From: Enterobacter cancerogenus
GTDB taxonomy: Bacteria; Pseudomonadota; Gammaproteobacteria; Enterobacterales; Enterobacteriaceae
DNA: 64,000 nt
Assembly: GCA_000773965.1 (NCBI GenBank)
Contig: JRUP01000026.1
Span: 1 to 64,000 of the forward strand
Direction: 5' to 3'
The notes beneath the pieces are model-generated. The model saw nothing but the letters and a program-made list of their open reading frames with translations, had not been told where the DNA came from and did no database searches. The translations under genes were made by a program, and so were the position numbers. Positions 20,685 through 31,583 of the stretch are shown here, piece by piece; position 1 is the first letter of the stretch; each line of letters starts with the position of its first letter.

Positions 20685-22400
20685 CTATGGTACTGGCTCG
20701 GGCGCGGGCTGAACAGCCCCTACGGTTGCGGGCGGTGGAATCCAGGCGCGGGTGAAATCAAACCAGCCCAATGTATTGAGCTGGATGCCTTCAACGCCAG
20801 GCGGGGCAAACACCTGATAGCGATAGTTAAACAGTGGCAACAGATGTCCGTCACCCATCAGCTGCTGGAACAATTGCTGTGTTAATGCTGCGCGTTGCTC
20901 TGGGTCGGGCTGATGGGCGATAGCGATGAGTGGCGTTTGGAGTACCGGGGCACGTAAGGGAGTCCATACGGGATCGTTCTCCAGCCAGTTCACCAGGGTA
21001 AACAGCGGCGCATCGCCAATTAAGCGGTCACCCATCACCACATCGGCATCGCTCAGGTCGATATCGTCACGCCAGTTTTTCACGTCATGAAAAACGCAGG
21101 TTAATTCGCAGCCCTGTTGGGCCAGCAAAGACACCAGCGCCTGCGCCATCACATGCAGTTCGATAGGAAGATGGTAGTGCATTGTGAGTTTTTCGGGCAG
21201 CTTGACGGTGGTCATCCCGGCAGAGGGAACGGGCCAACCGGGCAGCAACTCCTTGCTCGCGGTAATCAAGCCTTCATCCAACGGTAACTGCTGAATCACG
21301 CCACTGTGTTGTATTAATGCAAACAGTGTTGTTGCCTGAGCAGCAGTGAAATTGGCGGAAATGCGCGGTGCCAGATAACAGAAGCCGAGGCTGATGCTGT
21401 GATCGACCGGGCGCAATGCGTCCAGCTCGTCAGGATCGCCAATGGCGATTTGCACCGGGTGGCGACAGCTGGTGCCGAGACCATGGGCAAACAGCTGTGG
21501 AGTAATCCAGTATTCCACCACCTGAATCAGCGGTCGTTGCAGATGCCAGCGGGCATGGCTTTCCAGGCGAACCAGCTCATCAGTGAAATGGGTCAGCTTC
21601 CAGGGACCGCTACCAACATCAACCGCATCAGGGTGTGGCAGCAGACAGTATTGATGGGCCAGTCGCTGCGGCAGCCAGTAGTCGCTCTGACGCAGATGAA
21701 TACGCAGTGCCAGCGGATGTGGCGCCTCAATGCGTTCGATAGAGGCCAGCAGGCGACTGCCACGCACGGTTTGCATAATCTGCTGTAACTGAGCAACCAA
21801 CTGCTCCGCATGCATTGGCTCATCGTTGTGCCAGCTGAGCTGAGGTCGTAACCAGAAATACCAGTCACAGCCGCTGCCATCATGTTGCCAGTGATGCGCA
21901 AGATCGCCTTCTACATCGTCGCCATTAAAGCGCGTCAGGCCAGAGAAAATCTGCCGCACCAGGTGCTGCTCAGCCCTTCCGGTCAGACGCAGCGGCCGCA
22001 GCGGCTCCATCGCGCGATAATAGGGAATACGCAGCACCGGTGCCTGGTTCTGCCATTGGCCGCCCATCAGCGGCCGCAGCATTTTCACCAGCCGTTCAGG
22101 ATGAAGATCCAGTACCTGCAACGCTTGTATCGCTTCGCCCGCTTCCAGTTGCTGGGTTAGCAGCTGTTGGCGAAGTTGTTCAGGTGAGATCAGAAATGTC
22201 AGTTCGCCTTGTTTTCCGCGACCGGACTCGCCGCGCCAGTGCAGCCAGCCTGCATCCTGCCACTGGCGTAATAAGGTACGTACATGGCGCTCACTGCAAA
22301 AACAGTGTTGTGCCATGGCAGCAACGCTCAAACGCAGAGGCTCGCCCTGGCTGAGTTGCCACAATCGCTGAAATTGATTAACCCGATGAAGTTGGCGCAT
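20685..22400 (-). CDS. ybaE: SgrR-family transcriptional regulator YbaE
   Basis: A 571-residue cytoplasmic regulator with an N-terminal winged-helix domain ([22 protein letters not shown]) and a C-terminal domain related to SBP_bac_5 solute-binding proteins (FSGLTRFN ... LAHHW ... ATPLFNY-like [10 protein letters not shown]). SgrR uses this architecture to sense sugar-phosphate stress; the ligand of YbaE is unknown. The start at MRQLHR aligns with E. coli YbaE (566); 25 upstream in-frame codons lack support. It is divergent from cof and 26 bp upstream of queC. Confidence 0.88.
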   Translation of the reverse strand: MRQLHRVNQFQRLWQLSQGEPLRLSVAAMAQHCFCSERHVRTLLRQWQDAGWLHWRGESGRGKQGELTFLISPEQLRQQLLTQQLEAGEAIQALQVLDLHPERLVKMLRPLMGGQWQNQAPVLRIPYYRAMEPLRPLRLTGRAEQHLVRQIFSGLTRFNGDDVEGDLAHHWQHDGSGCDWYFWLRPQLSWHNDEPMHAEQLVAQLQQIMQTVRGSRLLASIERIEAPHPLALRIHLRQSDYWLPQRLAHQYCLLPHPDAVDVGSGPWKLTHFTDELVRLESHARWHLQRPLIQVVEYWITPQLFAHGLGTSCRHPVQIAIGDPDELDALRPVDHSISLGFCYLAPRISANFTAAQATTLFALIQHSGVIQQLPLDEGLITASKELLPGWPVPSAGMTTVKLPEKLTMHYHLPIELHVMAQALVSLLAQQGCELTCVFHDVKNWRDDIDLSDADVVMGDRLIGDAPLFTLVNWLENDPVWTPLRAPVLQTPLIAIAHQPDPEQRAALTQQLFQQLMGDGHLLPLFNYRYQVFAPPGVEGIQLNTLGWFDFTRAWIPPPATVGAVQPAPEPVP

Positions 22401-22493
22401 GGCTAAACCCGGAACAGTTTCCTGAAAGTATTCACTATTAGTTCCGTAATTACCAGGCGATAGTAGATTCCTCACTCAGACAGGAGACATTGC

Positions 22494-23315
22494 ATGGCTC
22501 GCCTCGCGGCATTTGATATGGATGGCACGTTGTTACTGCCGACGCATCGGTTAGGGAATGAAACCATCGACACCCTGCATGCCTTGCATCAGCGCGATAT
22601 CACCATTGCCTTTGCCACGGGCCGCCATCTGATGGATGTGCAGGTGGTACGTGAACAGCTCACCCTGCCGGCCTGGTTGATCACCGGCAATGGCACACGC
22701 ATTCACGATCTGGAAGGTCAGCAGCTGTTTGGCTGTGATCTGTCCTCTTCTGTAGCCGAAGAGGTGATCCACACGCATTGGCAAACGCCGGCATCGATTC
22801 ATATCTTCAACGATGAGGGCTGGTTCACCGATAAACCGTTGCTGGGAGCATTGGAAGCACACGTGATGAGCGGCTTCCATTATCAGCTTCGCGATTTGCG
22901 TAAGATGTCGGCGCATGAGGTGACCAAAATTTGCTTTATTGCGCCGCATGAGATGCTGCAGGCGTTAAAAGTGGAGCTGCAGCAAGCACTGGGCGAACGC
23001 GCCAATATCTGTTTTTCCGCGTGGGATTGTCTTGAAGTTCTGCCGCTGGACTGCCACAAAGGCGCGGCGCTGGCGCACCTGTGTCAGCATCTGTCGCTAT
23101 CAATGGCGGATTGTATGGCGTTTGGTGACGCGATGAATGATCGCGAAATGCTGGAGCGCGTTGGCAGCGGCTTCATCATGGGCAACGCCATGCACCAATT
23201 GAAATCGTCGCTGCCGCATTTACCGATTATTGGACATTGCGAGACACAGGCGGTGTCTCATTACTTAAATCACTGGATGAGCACACCACACCTCGATTAT
23301 TCCCCCGAATGCTGA
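22494..23315 (+). CDS. cof: HMP-PP phosphatase Cof (HAD family)
   Basis: A 273-residue HAD-superfamily IIB phosphatase that hydrolyses 4-amino-2-methyl-5-hydroxymethylpyrimidine pyrophosphate, a thiamine precursor, and other phosphates. The nucleophile motif DMDGT begins at Asp8, and the closing motif [10 protein letters not shown] carries the Mg-binding acidic residues. The C2-type cap lies between. It is divergent from ybaE, as in E. coli. Confidence 0.93.
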   Translation: MARLAAFDMDGTLLLPTHRLGNETIDTLHALHQRDITIAFATGRHLMDVQVVREQLTLPAWLITGNGTRIHDLEGQQLFGCDLSSSVAEEVIHTHWQTPASIHIFNDEGWFTDKPLLGALEAHVMSGFHYQLRDLRKMSAHEVTKICFIAPHEMLQALKVELQQALGERANICFSAWDCLEVLPLDCHKGAALAHLCQHLSLSMADCMAFGDAMNDREMLERVGSGFIMGNAMHQLKSSLPHLPIIGHCETQAVSHYLNHWMSTPHLDYSPEC

Positions 23316-23349
23316 GGCTTACAGTGAACCGGACAGGATGTCCGGTTTT

Positions 23350-24384
23350 TTATTGCATCTCACGCAGCCACGGCTGAATATCCCCGATATGCTGCGCGAC
23401 CCACTCTGGGTTGTAATAGGTGTCCGGATAACGCTCACCGCTGTCGCACAACAGCGTCACCAGCGAACCTTGCTCGCCATTTTCCCGCATGCGTTTTGCT
23501 ACCTGCAGCATGCCCCAGAAATTGGTGCCGGTTGAAGCGCCAGGACGACGACCCAGAATTTTCTCCAGATGAAGCATCGCAGCCACTGTCGCGCCATCGG
23601 GTACTTTGATCATTTCGTCGATCACATCCGGTATAAACGACGGCTCCACGCGCGGACGTCCGATGCCTTCAATCATGCTGCCGCGATCGCTGCGCAGCGC
23701 GCTGTCACGACTATGCCAGAAATCAAAGAACACGGAGTGCTGCGGATCCACCACCAGCAGACGCGTATCGTGCCCCTGATAACGGATATAGCGGCCCAGT
23801 GTGGCTGACGTTCCACCGGTTCCCGCGCTCATCACCACGGTATGCGGCACCGGGAAAGGTTCATGCGCCATCTGACGGAAAATACTTTCAGCGATATTGT
23901 TGTTGCCGCGCCAGTCGGTGGCGCGCTCGGCATAGGTGAACTGATCCATAAAATGACCGTTGAGCTCACGCGCCAGACGTTCCGATTCGCTATATAGCTG
24001 ACAAGGATCGGCAACGAAATGGCACTCGCCGCCGTAAAAACGGATCATTTCGATTTTGCGTTTCGCCGTGCTGGCGGGCATCACGGCAATAAATGGCAGA
24101 CCCAACAAACGCGCAAAATAGGCTTCTGACACCGCCGTGCTTCCGGATGACGCCTCAATGATGGGCGTATTTTCGCGGATCCAGCCATTCGCCAACCCAT
24201 ACAGGAACAGCGAACGTGCCAGGCGATGCTTCAGGCTGCCACTGGGATGGGTGCTTTCATCTTTGAGATAAAAGCGGATGCCAGGGAAATCCTCCAGCGC
24301 AAAGCGAATAAGATGCGTATCCGCAGAGCGTTGAAAATCGGCGTTAATTTCATTGATGGCGTGGCGAACCCAGGGCGTTTGCAT
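23350..24384 (-). CDS. ccdA: PLP-dependent L-cysteine desulfhydrase (CcdA-like)
   Basis: A 344-residue fold-type II PLP enzyme of the cysteine synthase/cystathionine beta-synthase family. The Schiff-base Lys is Lys52 in THPSGSLKHR, the substrate loop is SSGST, and the phosphate-binding Gly-rich loop is SAGTGGTSATLG. It is divergent from the cysteine-responsive regulator DecR/CcdR. In Pantoea ananatis a gene in this arrangement was shown to encode a cysteine-inducible desulfhydrase (CcdA) that detoxifies excess cysteine to pyruvate, H2S and ammonia. Identity here rests on family and context. Confidence 0.75.
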   Translation of the reverse strand: MQTPWVRHAINEINADFQRSADTHLIRFALEDFPGIRFYLKDESTHPSGSLKHRLARSLFLYGLANGWIRENTPIIEASSGSTAVSEAYFARLLGLPFIAVMPASTAKRKIEMIRFYGGECHFVADPCQLYSESERLARELNGHFMDQFTYAERATDWRGNNNIAESIFRQMAHEPFPVPHTVVMSAGTGGTSATLGRYIRYQGHDTRLLVVDPQHSVFFDFWHSRDSALRSDRGSMIEGIGRPRVEPSFIPDVIDEMIKVPDGATVAAMLHLEKILGRRPGASTGTNFWGMLQVAKRMRENGEQGSLVTLLCDSGERYPDTYYNPEWVAQHIGDIQPWLREMQ

Positions 24385-24456
24385 GTGACGAATCCGTAAT
24401 CATTATTGTGCACAGTGTAAGGCACTGGCAGGAAAATAAGGTTGCTTTAATCCGGG

Positions 24457-24487
24457 TATAATGCCCGAATAAGAGAAAATTTTTCTC
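24457..24487 (+). promoter_or_regulatory. decR promoter -10 and adjacent 15-bp palindrome
   Basis: A perfect TATAAT (24457-24462) is followed by the symmetric sequence GAGAAAATTTTTCTC (24473-24487), 12 bp before the decR ATG. An AT-rich dyad at the transcription start fits binding by an Lrp-type regulator, possibly autoregulation or shared control of divergent ccdA. No clear -35 was found. Confidence 0.4.
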
Positions 24488-24499
24488 CTGGAGCGCCGA

Positions 24500-24961
24500 A
24501 TGCTAGATAAAACTGACCGCACTTTGCTGGCGATACTGCAACAGGATTGCACGTTATCGCTACAAGCTTTGGCGGATGCGGTGAATCTCACCACTACGCC
24601 GTGCTGGAAACGCCTGAAAAAGCTGGAAGATGATGGCATTATTCGTGCGCGCGTGGCTTTGCTGGATGGGGAGAAGATGGGCCTTTCTCTCACTGCCTTT
24701 ATGTTTGTTAAAACACAGCAGCACAGCAGCGACTGGTTTCAGCAATTTGTTGCGGTAGTGCAGCAGATGCCTGAAGTGATGGCATTTTATCGCATGGCCG
24801 GTGAGTACGATTATCTGCTGCGCATTCAGGTAGCCGATATGAAAAGTTACGATGCTTTTTACAAACGTCTGGTGAATGGCGTGCCAGGCCTGATTGATGT
24901 GACCTCCAGTTTCGCCATGGAAGAGATTAAATACACCACCGCGTTGCCGGTAGCGCCCTGA
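24500..24961 (+). CDS. decR: Lrp/AsnC-family cysteine-responsive regulator DecR
   Basis: A 153-residue regulator with an N-terminal helix-turn-helix ([21 protein letters not shown]) and a C-terminal RAM/Lrp ligand domain ([21 protein letters not shown]). E. coli DecR (YbaO) activates cysteine detoxification genes when cysteine is high; the Pantoea orthologue is called CcdR. Divergence from the desulfhydrase gene supports this role. It is followed by mdlA after 24 bp and may be co-transcribed with it. Confidence 0.9.
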   Translation: MLDKTDRTLLAILQQDCTLSLQALADAVNLTTTPCWKRLKKLEDDGIIRARVALLDGEKMGLSLTAFMFVKTQQHSSDWFQQFVAVVQQMPEVMAFYRMAGEYDYLLRIQVADMKSYDAFYKRLVNGVPGLIDVTSSFAMEEIKYTTALPVAP

Positions 24962-24985
24962 ACGGGCACAGAAAGAGAGTGTCTT

Positions 24986-26755
24986 GTGCGATTATTTAGC
25001 CAATTAAGTTGGTATTTCCTGCGCGAGTGGCGGCGATATCTGGGTGCCGTCAGCTTGCTGATTGTGATTGCGTTATTGCAACTGCTGCCGCCGCATGTGG
25101 TCGGCGTGATTGTCGATGGCGTGACGCAACACACTTTGAGCAGCGGCAAAATTTTCATGTGGATCGGCGTGATGCTGGTGACGGCGGTCATCGTCTATCT
25201 GCTGCGCTATGTCTGGCGCGTGCTGCTGTTCGGTGCGTCCTACCAACTCGCGGTTGAATTACGCGAAGATTTCTATCGCCAGCTGAGTCGCCAGCATCCG
25301 GCGTTCTACTTGCGTCATCGCACTGGTGATTTGATTGCACGCGCCACCAATGATGTCGATCGCGTAGTGTTTGCCGCCGGTGAAGGCGTCCTGACGCTGG
25401 TGGATTCGCTGGTGATGGGCTTAGTGGTGCTGGTGGTGATGAGCGTGCAAATCAGCTGGGAATTGACGCTGCTGGCGTTGATCCCGATGCCGCTGATGGC
25501 GATTGCCATTCAGAAAGATGGTTCGCGTCTGCACCAGCGCTTCAAAGTGGCCCAGGCCGCCTTCTCCAGCCTGAACGATCAAACACAGGAGAGCCTCACC
25601 AGCATTCGCATGATCAAAGCCTTTGGCCTGGAGGATCATCAATCGCAACAGTTTGCTGACATTGCGCGCGACACCGGCAAGAAAAACCTGCATGTGGCGC
25701 GAGTTGATGCACGTTTCGATCCCATCATTTATATCGCCGTGGGTTTCTCTAACCTGCTGGCGATTGCGGGTGGTGGCTGGATGGTGTGGCACGGTAGTTT
25801 GACGCTGGGTCAGCTCACCAGCTTCGTGATGTATCTGGGATTGATGATTTGGCCGATGCTGGCGCTAGCGTGGATGATCAACATCGTTGAACGTGGGAGC
25901 GCGGCATGGAGTCGTATTCGCGCGCTGTTGGCGGAAGCCCCGGCGGTGGAGGATGGGCAGAAAGTCCTGCCTGCCGACGCTGGCGTTTTACAGGTCGCCA
26001 TTCGTGAATTCCATTATCCCGCCAACGCAGGCGCGGCGCTGAGCCATGTTAATTTTCAACTGAAACCGGGGCAGATGCTGGGACTGTGCGGTCCAACTGG
26101 CTGTGGCAAAAGCACGCTGCTGAGCCTGATTCAACGTCATTTCGACATCGACCAGGGTGATATTCGCTACCATAACCTGCCGCTAACGCAGCTGCGACTT
26201 GATAGCTGGCGCAGTCGGCTGGCGGTGGTGAGCCAGACGCCATTTTTGTTCTCCGATACCGTGGCCAATAACCTGGCACTGGGGCGTCCGAATGCGTCTC
26301 AGGAAGAAATTGAGCGTGTGGCGCGCATGGCCTGTGTACACGATGACATTCTGCGTCTGCCGCAGGGCTATGACACCGAAGTCGGTGAGCGCGGTGTGAT
26401 GCTTTCCGGCGGTCAAAAACAGCGTATAGCCATTGCCCGCGCGCTGTTGCTGAATGCGGAAATCCTGATCCTCGACGATGCACTATCCGCGGTGGACGGT
26501 CGCACAGAGCATGAAATCCTGCACAACCTGCGGCAGTGGGGCAAAGGCCGCACATTGATCATCAGTGCGCATCGTTTATCGGCGTTGACCGAGGCCAGTG
26601 AAATTCTGGTGCTGCAACAAGGTGCGGTGACTCAGCGCGGCGATCATGACAGCCTGCTAGCGAAAGAGGGATGGTATCGCGATATGTACCGCTATCAGCA
26701 ACTCGAAGCGGCGCTGGATGAAGATGAAATCGCAGAGGAGGCGAATCATGGCTAA
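24986..26755 (+). CDS. mdlA: ABC exporter half-transporter MdlA
   Basis: A 589-residue multidrug-resistance-like half-transporter. Six N-terminal membrane helices are followed by an ATPase domain with GPTGCGKST, signature LSGGQKQR, and Walker B ILILDDAL. In the Walker B the usual catalytic Glu is Asp, so this half may be a weaker ATPase site, as in E. coli MdlA. The start is GTG at 24986 ([11 protein letters not shown]). It overlaps mdlB by 8 bp, and the pair probably forms a heterodimer. Substrate is unknown. Confidence 0.93.
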   Translation: MRLFSQLSWYFLREWRRYLGAVSLLIVIALLQLLPPHVVGVIVDGVTQHTLSSGKIFMWIGVMLVTAVIVYLLRYVWRVLLFGASYQLAVELREDFYRQLSRQHPAFYLRHRTGDLIARATNDVDRVVFAAGEGVLTLVDSLVMGLVVLVVMSVQISWELTLLALIPMPLMAIAIQKDGSRLHQRFKVAQAAFSSLNDQTQESLTSIRMIKAFGLEDHQSQQFADIARDTGKKNLHVARVDARFDPIIYIAVGFSNLLAIAGGGWMVWHGSLTLGQLTSFVMYLGLMIWPMLALAWMINIVERGSAAWSRIRALLAEAPAVEDGQKVLPADAGVLQVAIREFHYPANAGAALSHVNFQLKPGQMLGLCGPTGCGKSTLLSLIQRHFDIDQGDIRYHNLPLTQLRLDSWRSRLAVVSQTPFLFSDTVANNLALGRPNASQEEIERVARMACVHDDILRLPQGYDTEVGERGVMLSGGQKQRIAIARALLLNAEILILDDALSAVDGRTEHEILHNLRQWGKGRTLIISAHRLSALTEASEILVLQQGAVTQRGDHDSLLAKEGWYRDMYRYQQLEAALDEDEIAEEANHG

Positions 26756-28523
26756 ATCGCAACGTTTGTGGCCAACCCTGAAACGCCTGCTGTCATACGG
26801 TAAACCCTGGCGAAAATCGTTGTGGCTGGCGGTTGGCATGCTGTGGATCGCGGCGGCGGCGGAAGTCACCGGCCCGGTGCTGGTGAGCTACTTCATTGAT
26901 AATCTGGTGGCGAAACACCAGATGCCCTGGGGCATCGCCATCGGGCTGCTGGTGTGCTTTATTTTGCTGCAATTGCTGGCTGCGGGTTTGCACTATTTCC
27001 AGGCGCTGCTGTTCAACCGCGCGGCGATTGGAGTGGTGCAGCAGTTACGCGTGGACGTGATGAACGCGGCGCTACGTCAGCCGCTTAGCGCCTTTGATAC
27101 CCAGCCGGTGGGGCAGATTATCTCGCGCGTCACCAATGATACTGAAGTGATTAAAGATCTCTACGTCACGGTGGTAGCCACCGTGCTGCGCAGTGCGGCA
27201 CTGATTGGTGCAATGCTGGTGGCGATGTTCTCGCTCGACTGGCGCATGGCGCTGGTGGCGATCGTCATCTTCCCGCTGGTACTCACGGTGATGCTGATTT
27301 ATCAGCGTTACAGCACGCCGATTGCACGTCGTGTGCGTAGCTATCTGGCGGATATCAATAATGGTTTCAATGAAGTGATCAACGGCATGAGCGTGATCCA
27401 GCAGTTTCGCCAGCAGGCGCGCTTTGGTGAACGCATGGGCGAGGCCAGCCGCTCACACTATCTGGCGCGCATGGAAACTCTGCGACTGGACGGTTTCTTG
27501 TTGCGTCCGCTGTTGAGTCTGTTTTCGGCGATGATCCTCTGTGGGCTGCTGATGCTGTTCAGCTTTGCCACGCCCGGGGTGTTTGAGGTCGGCGTGCTTT
27601 ACGCCTTTATTACCTACCTGGGACGCCTGAACGAACCTTTGATTGAGCTCACCACGCAACAATCGATGCTGCAACAGGCGGTGGTTTCCGGCGAGCGTAT
27701 CTTCGAACTGATGGATGCCACACAGCAGGGCTACGGTGGCGATAATCAGCCGTTGGCTTCTGGGCGCATTGCCTTCCACGATGTCAGTTTTGCCTACCGC
27801 GATGATCGGGATGTGCTGAGCCACATTAGCCTGGAGGTTCCGGCGCGCGGTTTTGTGGCGCTGGTGGGGCATACAGGCAGTGGCAAAAGTACGCTGGCGA
27901 ATTTACTGATGGGATATTACCCGGTGACACGCGGTAGCATCGAGCTGGATGGTCGCCCCTTACCGCAGCTGACGCATGAAGCGTTGCGGCAAAGCGTCGC
28001 GATGGTGCAGCAGGATCCGGTGGTGCTGGCTGATACCTTGTTAGCCAACGTGCGGCTGGGACGCGATATCCCGGAAGAGCAGGTGTGGCAGGCACTGGAA
28101 AAAGTGCAGCTCGCCCCGCTGGCAGGATCGATGTCAGAGGGCATTCATACGCGGCTGGGTGAACAAGGCAACAATTTGTCGGTCGGGCAAAAACAGTTGC
28201 TGGCGCTGGCGCGAGTACTGGTTTCGCTGCCACAAATTTTGATTCTTGATGAAGCGACTGCCAACATCGATTCCGGTACCGAGCAGGCGATTCAGCATGC
28301 GCTGCGTGCACTACGCCAGCACAGCACGCTGGTGGTGATTGCGCACCGCCTTTCTACTATCACTGAAGCGGATCAGATTCTGGTGTTGCACCGTGGTCAG
28401 GTTGCCGAGCGGGGCACGCATGCACAGTTGCTGGCTCAACAGGGTCGTTACTGGCAGATGTATCAGCTACAGCAGGCGGGTGATGAACTCGCGGCGAGCA
28501 TACCCGCGCAAGCGGAAGGGTGA
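26748..28523 (+). CDS. mdlB: ABC exporter half-transporter MdlB
   Basis: A 591-residue partner of MdlA with six membrane helices and an ATPase domain: Walker [10 protein letters not shown], signature LSVGQKQ, and Walker B ILILDEAT with a canonical catalytic Glu. The ATG overlaps the mdlA stop by 8 bp and is preceded by GAGGAGGCG, whereas an upstream in-frame ATG ten codons earlier has no comparable site. Position between mdlA and glnK is as in E. coli. Confidence 0.93.
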   Translation: MAKSQRLWPTLKRLLSYGKPWRKSLWLAVGMLWIAAAAEVTGPVLVSYFIDNLVAKHQMPWGIAIGLLVCFILLQLLAAGLHYFQALLFNRAAIGVVQQLRVDVMNAALRQPLSAFDTQPVGQIISRVTNDTEVIKDLYVTVVATVLRSAALIGAMLVAMFSLDWRMALVAIVIFPLVLTVMLIYQRYSTPIARRVRSYLADINNGFNEVINGMSVIQQFRQQARFGERMGEASRSHYLARMETLRLDGFLLRPLLSLFSAMILCGLLMLFSFATPGVFEVGVLYAFITYLGRLNEPLIELTTQQSMLQQAVVSGERIFELMDATQQGYGGDNQPLASGRIAFHDVSFAYRDDRDVLSHISLEVPARGFVALVGHTGSGKSTLANLLMGYYPVTRGSIELDGRPLPQLTHEALRQSVAMVQQDPVVLADTLLANVRLGRDIPEEQVWQALEKVQLAPLAGSMSEGIHTRLGEQGNNLSVGQKQLLALARVLVSLPQILILDEATANIDSGTEQAIQHALRALRQHSTLVVIAHRLSTITEADQILVLHRGQVAERGTHAQLLAQQGRYWQMYQLQQAGDELAASIPAQAEG

Positions 28524-28525
28524 AT

Positions 28526-28542
28526 TGCACCTTTTTTGCGCA
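28526..28542. promoter_or_regulatory. NtrC-like site 1 upstream of glnK
   Basis: TGCACC-N5-TGCGCA matches the NtrC consensus TGCACC-N5-GGTGCA with two mismatches. It lies about 200 bp upstream of the predicted glnK start of transcription, just after the mdlB stop. Confidence 0.45.
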
Positions 28543-28587
28543 GATTTATCGGATTGTTCTGTATTGATGCACTCCTTTGAGGCTGAA

Positions 28588-28604
28588 AGCACCAAAGGGG
28601 TGCA
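28588..28604. promoter_or_regulatory. NtrC-like enhancer site 2 upstream of glnK
   Basis: AGCACC-N5-GGTGCA is a nearly perfect NtrC dyad, about 140 bp upstream of the predicted glnK transcription start, a normal distance for an NtrC enhancer. Confidence 0.7.
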
Positions 28605-28712
28605 ATATTGCAACACCTTTCTTTTGTCCTGTTTCCAAACTGAGCCACCCATCACATAACGAAGCGCGATACAGCGCGTCCAGACCACTGACTGCTCACC
28701 TTTTTTCATTTA

Positions 28713-28727
28713 TGGCACAGCGTTTGC
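28713..28727 (+). promoter_or_regulatory. Sigma-54 promoter of glnK-amtB
   Basis: TGGCAC-N5-TTGC (28713-28727) fits the sigma-54 consensus, with the GG and GC doublets 10 bp apart. Transcription would start near 28739, about 44 nt before the glnK ATG. Confidence 0.85.
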
Positions 28728-28782
28728 TTATATCTCCTCGTGTCCGCGAGACTCACTCAATTTATTATCTGGAGGGGAACGT

Positions 28783-29121
28783 ATGAAGCTGGTTACCGTG
28801 GTAATCAAACCATTTAAGCTGGAGGACGTGCGTGAAGCTTTATCCTCCATTGGCATTCAGGGACTGACTGTTACCGAAGTGAAGGGGTTTGGTCGCCAGA
28901 AAGGTCACGCAGAGCTTTACCGCGGTGCCGAGTACAGCGTGAACTTCCTGCCAAAAGTTAAAATTGATATCGCGATTGCGGATGATCAACTCGATGAAGT
29001 GGTGGATGTCATCAGCAAAGCCGCTTACACCGGCAAAATTGGCGACGGCAAAATCTTCGTCGCAGAACTGCAGCGCGTTATTCGTATTCGTACCGGCGAG
29101 ACCGACGAAGCAGCACTGTAA
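28783..29121 (+). CDS. glnK: Nitrogen regulatory PII protein GlnK
   Basis: A 112-residue trimeric PII protein. The T-loop Tyr51 (in ELYRGAEYSVNF) is the uridylylation site used by GlnD. Under nitrogen excess the unmodified protein plugs the AmtB channel. A GGAGGGG ribosome site precedes the ATG. It is expressed from the sigma-54/NtrC promoter upstream and co-transcribed with amtB 33 bp downstream. Confidence 0.98.
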   Translation: MKLVTVVIKPFKLEDVREALSSIGIQGLTVTEVKGFGRQKGHAELYRGAEYSVNFLPKVKIDIAIADDQLDEVVDVISKAAYTGKIGDGKIFVAELQRVIRIRTGETDEAAL

Positions 29122-29154
29122 CTGGGGCTCTGAATTGTGATGGGATGGAAAGAA

Positions 29155-30444
29155 ATGAATAAAATGATGACTAAGTTGGGCCTCACCAGCCTGGCACTGT
29201 TACCGTCTCTGGCCATGGCGGCAGCACCTGCCGTTGCGGACAAAGCGGATAACGCCTTTATGATGATCTGTACCGCTCTGGTACTGTTTATGACGATTCC
29301 GGGCATCGCCCTGTTTTACGGCGGTTTGATTCGCGGTAAAAACGTCCTGTCGATGCTGACCCAGGTTGCCGTGACCTTCGCATTAGTCTGCGTGCTGTGG
29401 GTGATTTACGGTTATTCACTGGCCTTCAGCGAGGGCAACGCCTTCTTTGGTAACTTCCAGTGGGCGATGCTGAAAAATATCGAGCTGAAAGCGGTAATGG
29501 GCAGCTTCTATCAGTATATCCACGTTGCGTTCCAGGCTTCCTTCGCCTGTATCACCGTGGGCCTGATTGTGGGCGCGATTGCTGAACGTATTCGCTTCTC
29601 AGCAGTACTGATTTTTGTGGTGGTCTGGTTGACGCTTTCTTATCTGCCAATCGCACACATGGTGTGGGCTGGCGGTCTGCTGGCGCAAGACGGCGCGCTG
29701 GACTTCGCAGGCGGTACGGTAGTTCACATCAACGCCGCTGTTGCAGGCCTGGTGGGTGCTTATCTGGTGGGCAAACGTGCTGGCTTCGGTAAAGAAGCGT
29801 TCAAACCGCATAACCTGCCAATGGTCTTCACCGGTACTGCGATTCTGTATGTGGGCTGGTTCGGTTTCAACGCCGGTTCTGCTTCATCAGCGAACGAAAT
29901 CGCAGCGCTGGCCTTCCTGAATACCGTTGTGGCAACTGCTGGCGCAGTGCTGTCATGGGTGTTCGGTGAGTGGGCAATGCGTGGCAAACCTTCACTGCTG
30001 GGTGCATGTTCGGGCTTTATCGCTGGTCTGGTGGCTATCACCCCTGCATGTGGTTATGTCGGTGTCGGCGGCGCGCTGATTATCGGTCTGGCCGGCGGCC
30101 TGGCGGGTATCTGGGGTGTGACCACTCTGAAGAAATGGCTGCGCGTGGATGACCCATGTGATGTGTTCGGTGTGCACGGCGTGTGCGGTATCCTGGGCTG
30201 TATCCTGACCGGTGTGTTCGCCTCCTCTTCACTGGGCGGCGTGGGCTACGCAGAAGGCGTGACTATGGGCCATCAGGTTTGGGTTCAGCTGTTCAGCTGC
30301 GGTGTGACCATCATCTGGTCTGGTGTTGTGGCCTTCATCGGCTTCAAACTGGCAGACATGATTGTTGGCCTGCGTGTTCCTGAAGATCAGGAGCGTGAAG
30401 GTCTGGATGTGAACAGCCATGGCGAGAACGCTTACAACCAGTAA
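29155..30444 (+). CDS. amtB: Ammonium transporter AmtB
   Basis: A 429-residue trimeric ammonium channel with a cleavable signal peptide (ends SLAMAAAPA) and eleven membrane helices. The twin-His pore residues sit in VVHINAAVAG and VFGVHGVCG, and FYGGLIRGKN, LVGAYLVGKR and the C-terminal DVNSHGENAYN that contacts GlnK are conserved. The ATG at 29155 gives an N-terminus aligned with E. coli; an in-frame ATG six codons earlier is possible but lacks a ribosome site. Confidence 0.97.
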   Translation: MNKMMTKLGLTSLALLPSLAMAAAPAVADKADNAFMMICTALVLFMTIPGIALFYGGLIRGKNVLSMLTQVAVTFALVCVLWVIYGYSLAFSEGNAFFGNFQWAMLKNIELKAVMGSFYQYIHVAFQASFACITVGLIVGAIAERIRFSAVLIFVVVWLTLSYLPIAHMVWAGGLLAQDGALDFAGGTVVHINAAVAGLVGAYLVGKRAGFGKEAFKPHNLPMVFTGTAILYVGWFGFNAGSASSANEIAALAFLNTVVATAGAVLSWVFGEWAMRGKPSLLGACSGFIAGLVAITPACGYVGVGGALIIGLAGGLAGIWGVTTLKKWLRVDDPCDVFGVHGVCGILGCILTGVFASSSLGGVGYAEGVTMGHQVWVQLFSCGVTIIWSGVVAFIGFKLADMIVGLRVPEDQEREGLDVNSHGENAYNQ

Positions 30445-30491
30445 GAGATGAGCGGTAGAAGAGCAGTGCGCTAAAACAATAAAAACTGAGA

Positions 30492-30517
30492 GGGGCGATA
30501 ATATCGCCCCTTTTTTT
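30492..30517 (+). terminator. Terminator of glnK-amtB
   Basis: GGGGCGATA and TATCGCCCC form a hairpin followed by seven T. The T-run overlaps the tesB stop codon from the opposite strand. Confidence 0.85.
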
Positions 30518-31379
30518 ATGCGTCGCGCTGGCGCATTACCCCTTCCTGAACCGTGGTCGCGACCAGCGTACCGTCCTGAGTGTAGAACTCCCCACGCACA
30601 AAACCACGCGCGCCCGAAGCCGAGGTGCTTACCACGCTGTATAGCAGCCATTCTGAGAGGTCAAACGGGCGGTGAAACCACATAGAGTGGTCAATGGTCG
30701 CAACCTGCATGTCAGGTTCCAAAAAGCCTTTACCGTGCGGTTGGAGCGCCACGGGCAGGAAGTTGAGGTCCGAGGCATATCCCAACAGGTATTGGTGAAT
30801 ACGGCGATCGTCCGGCAGTTTGCCGTTGGCACGAATCCACACCTGGCGCATCGGCTCATCAACACGGCCCTTGAGCGGGTTATGGATTTGCACCGGCCGG
30901 ATATCCAGTGGACGTTCAGCGAGAAACTTTTCTTTGAGTTTGAGCGGCAAATGGGCTGCCAGTTTTTGTGCCAGATCCTGCTCCGAGGGGAGGTTATCCG
31001 GCCCCGGTACTTGAGGCATGGTGTTCTGGTGCTCAAATCCGCTTTCGGGTGCCTGGAATGAGGCTGTCATGTAGAAGATGGGGTGACCATTTTGCACCGC
31101 GCTGACACGACGCGCGCTGAAGCTTTTGCCATCGCGCAGGGTTTCGACATCGTAAATGATGGCTTTTTCGCTATCACCAGGACGCAGGAAGTAGCTGTGG
31201 AACGAGTGGATGATGCGCTCTTCCGGCACGGTTTGTTTTGCTGCGTATAACGCCTGACCGACGACCTGGCCGCCAAACACCTGGCGCAGGCCGAGATCTT
31301 CACTTTGGCCGCGAAACAGGCCTTCTTCGAGTTTTTCGAGATCGAGTAAATTAAGCAGGTTTTGCAGTGCCTGGCTCAT
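30516..31379 (-). CDS. tesB: Acyl-CoA thioesterase II TesB
   Basis: A 287-residue double-hotdog thioesterase that hydrolyses medium and long acyl-CoAs. The family features are [24 protein letters not shown], the Asp-containing [13 protein letters not shown], and the C-terminal [21 protein letters not shown] with its catalytic Gln. Convergent with amtB, as in E. coli. Confidence 0.96.
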   Translation of the reverse strand: MSQALQNLLNLLDLEKLEEGLFRGQSEDLGLRQVFGGQVVGQALYAAKQTVPEERIIHSFHSYFLRPGDSEKAIIYDVETLRDGKSFSARRVSAVQNGHPIFYMTASFQAPESGFEHQNTMPQVPGPDNLPSEQDLAQKLAAHLPLKLKEKFLAERPLDIRPVQIHNPLKGRVDEPMRQVWIRANGKLPDDRRIHQYLLGYASDLNFLPVALQPHGKGFLEPDMQVATIDHSMWFHRPFDLSEWLLYSVVSTSASGARGFVRGEFYTQDGTLVATTVQEGVMRQRDA

Positions 31380-31583
31380 AGCAGATTCCTCTGGGGGGCA
31401 ATCGCGTCAGTGTGAAAGATCCGACCAGTTTCCGTCAATGATTTTGCCGTGATTTCAGCGAGCTGGCAGCGCTTTTGGGCGCAATCCGGTTTTTTGTGCC
31501 AGAATTAAGGGCATTCGGCGGTTGAAAAGCTACCCAACAATTTGTCCGCCGACAATCATAGTGTTCATAAGGAGACGACATCG

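Noticed and set aside
24986..28523. mdlAB Walker B Asp and LSVGQ signature as a damaging mutation
   Set aside because: The same substitutions occur in the E. coli proteins, so they are family features.
28339..28659. Plus-strand frame over the mdlB end and glnK regulatory region
   Set aside because: It overlaps mdlB out of frame and NtrC sites; composition is not protein-like.
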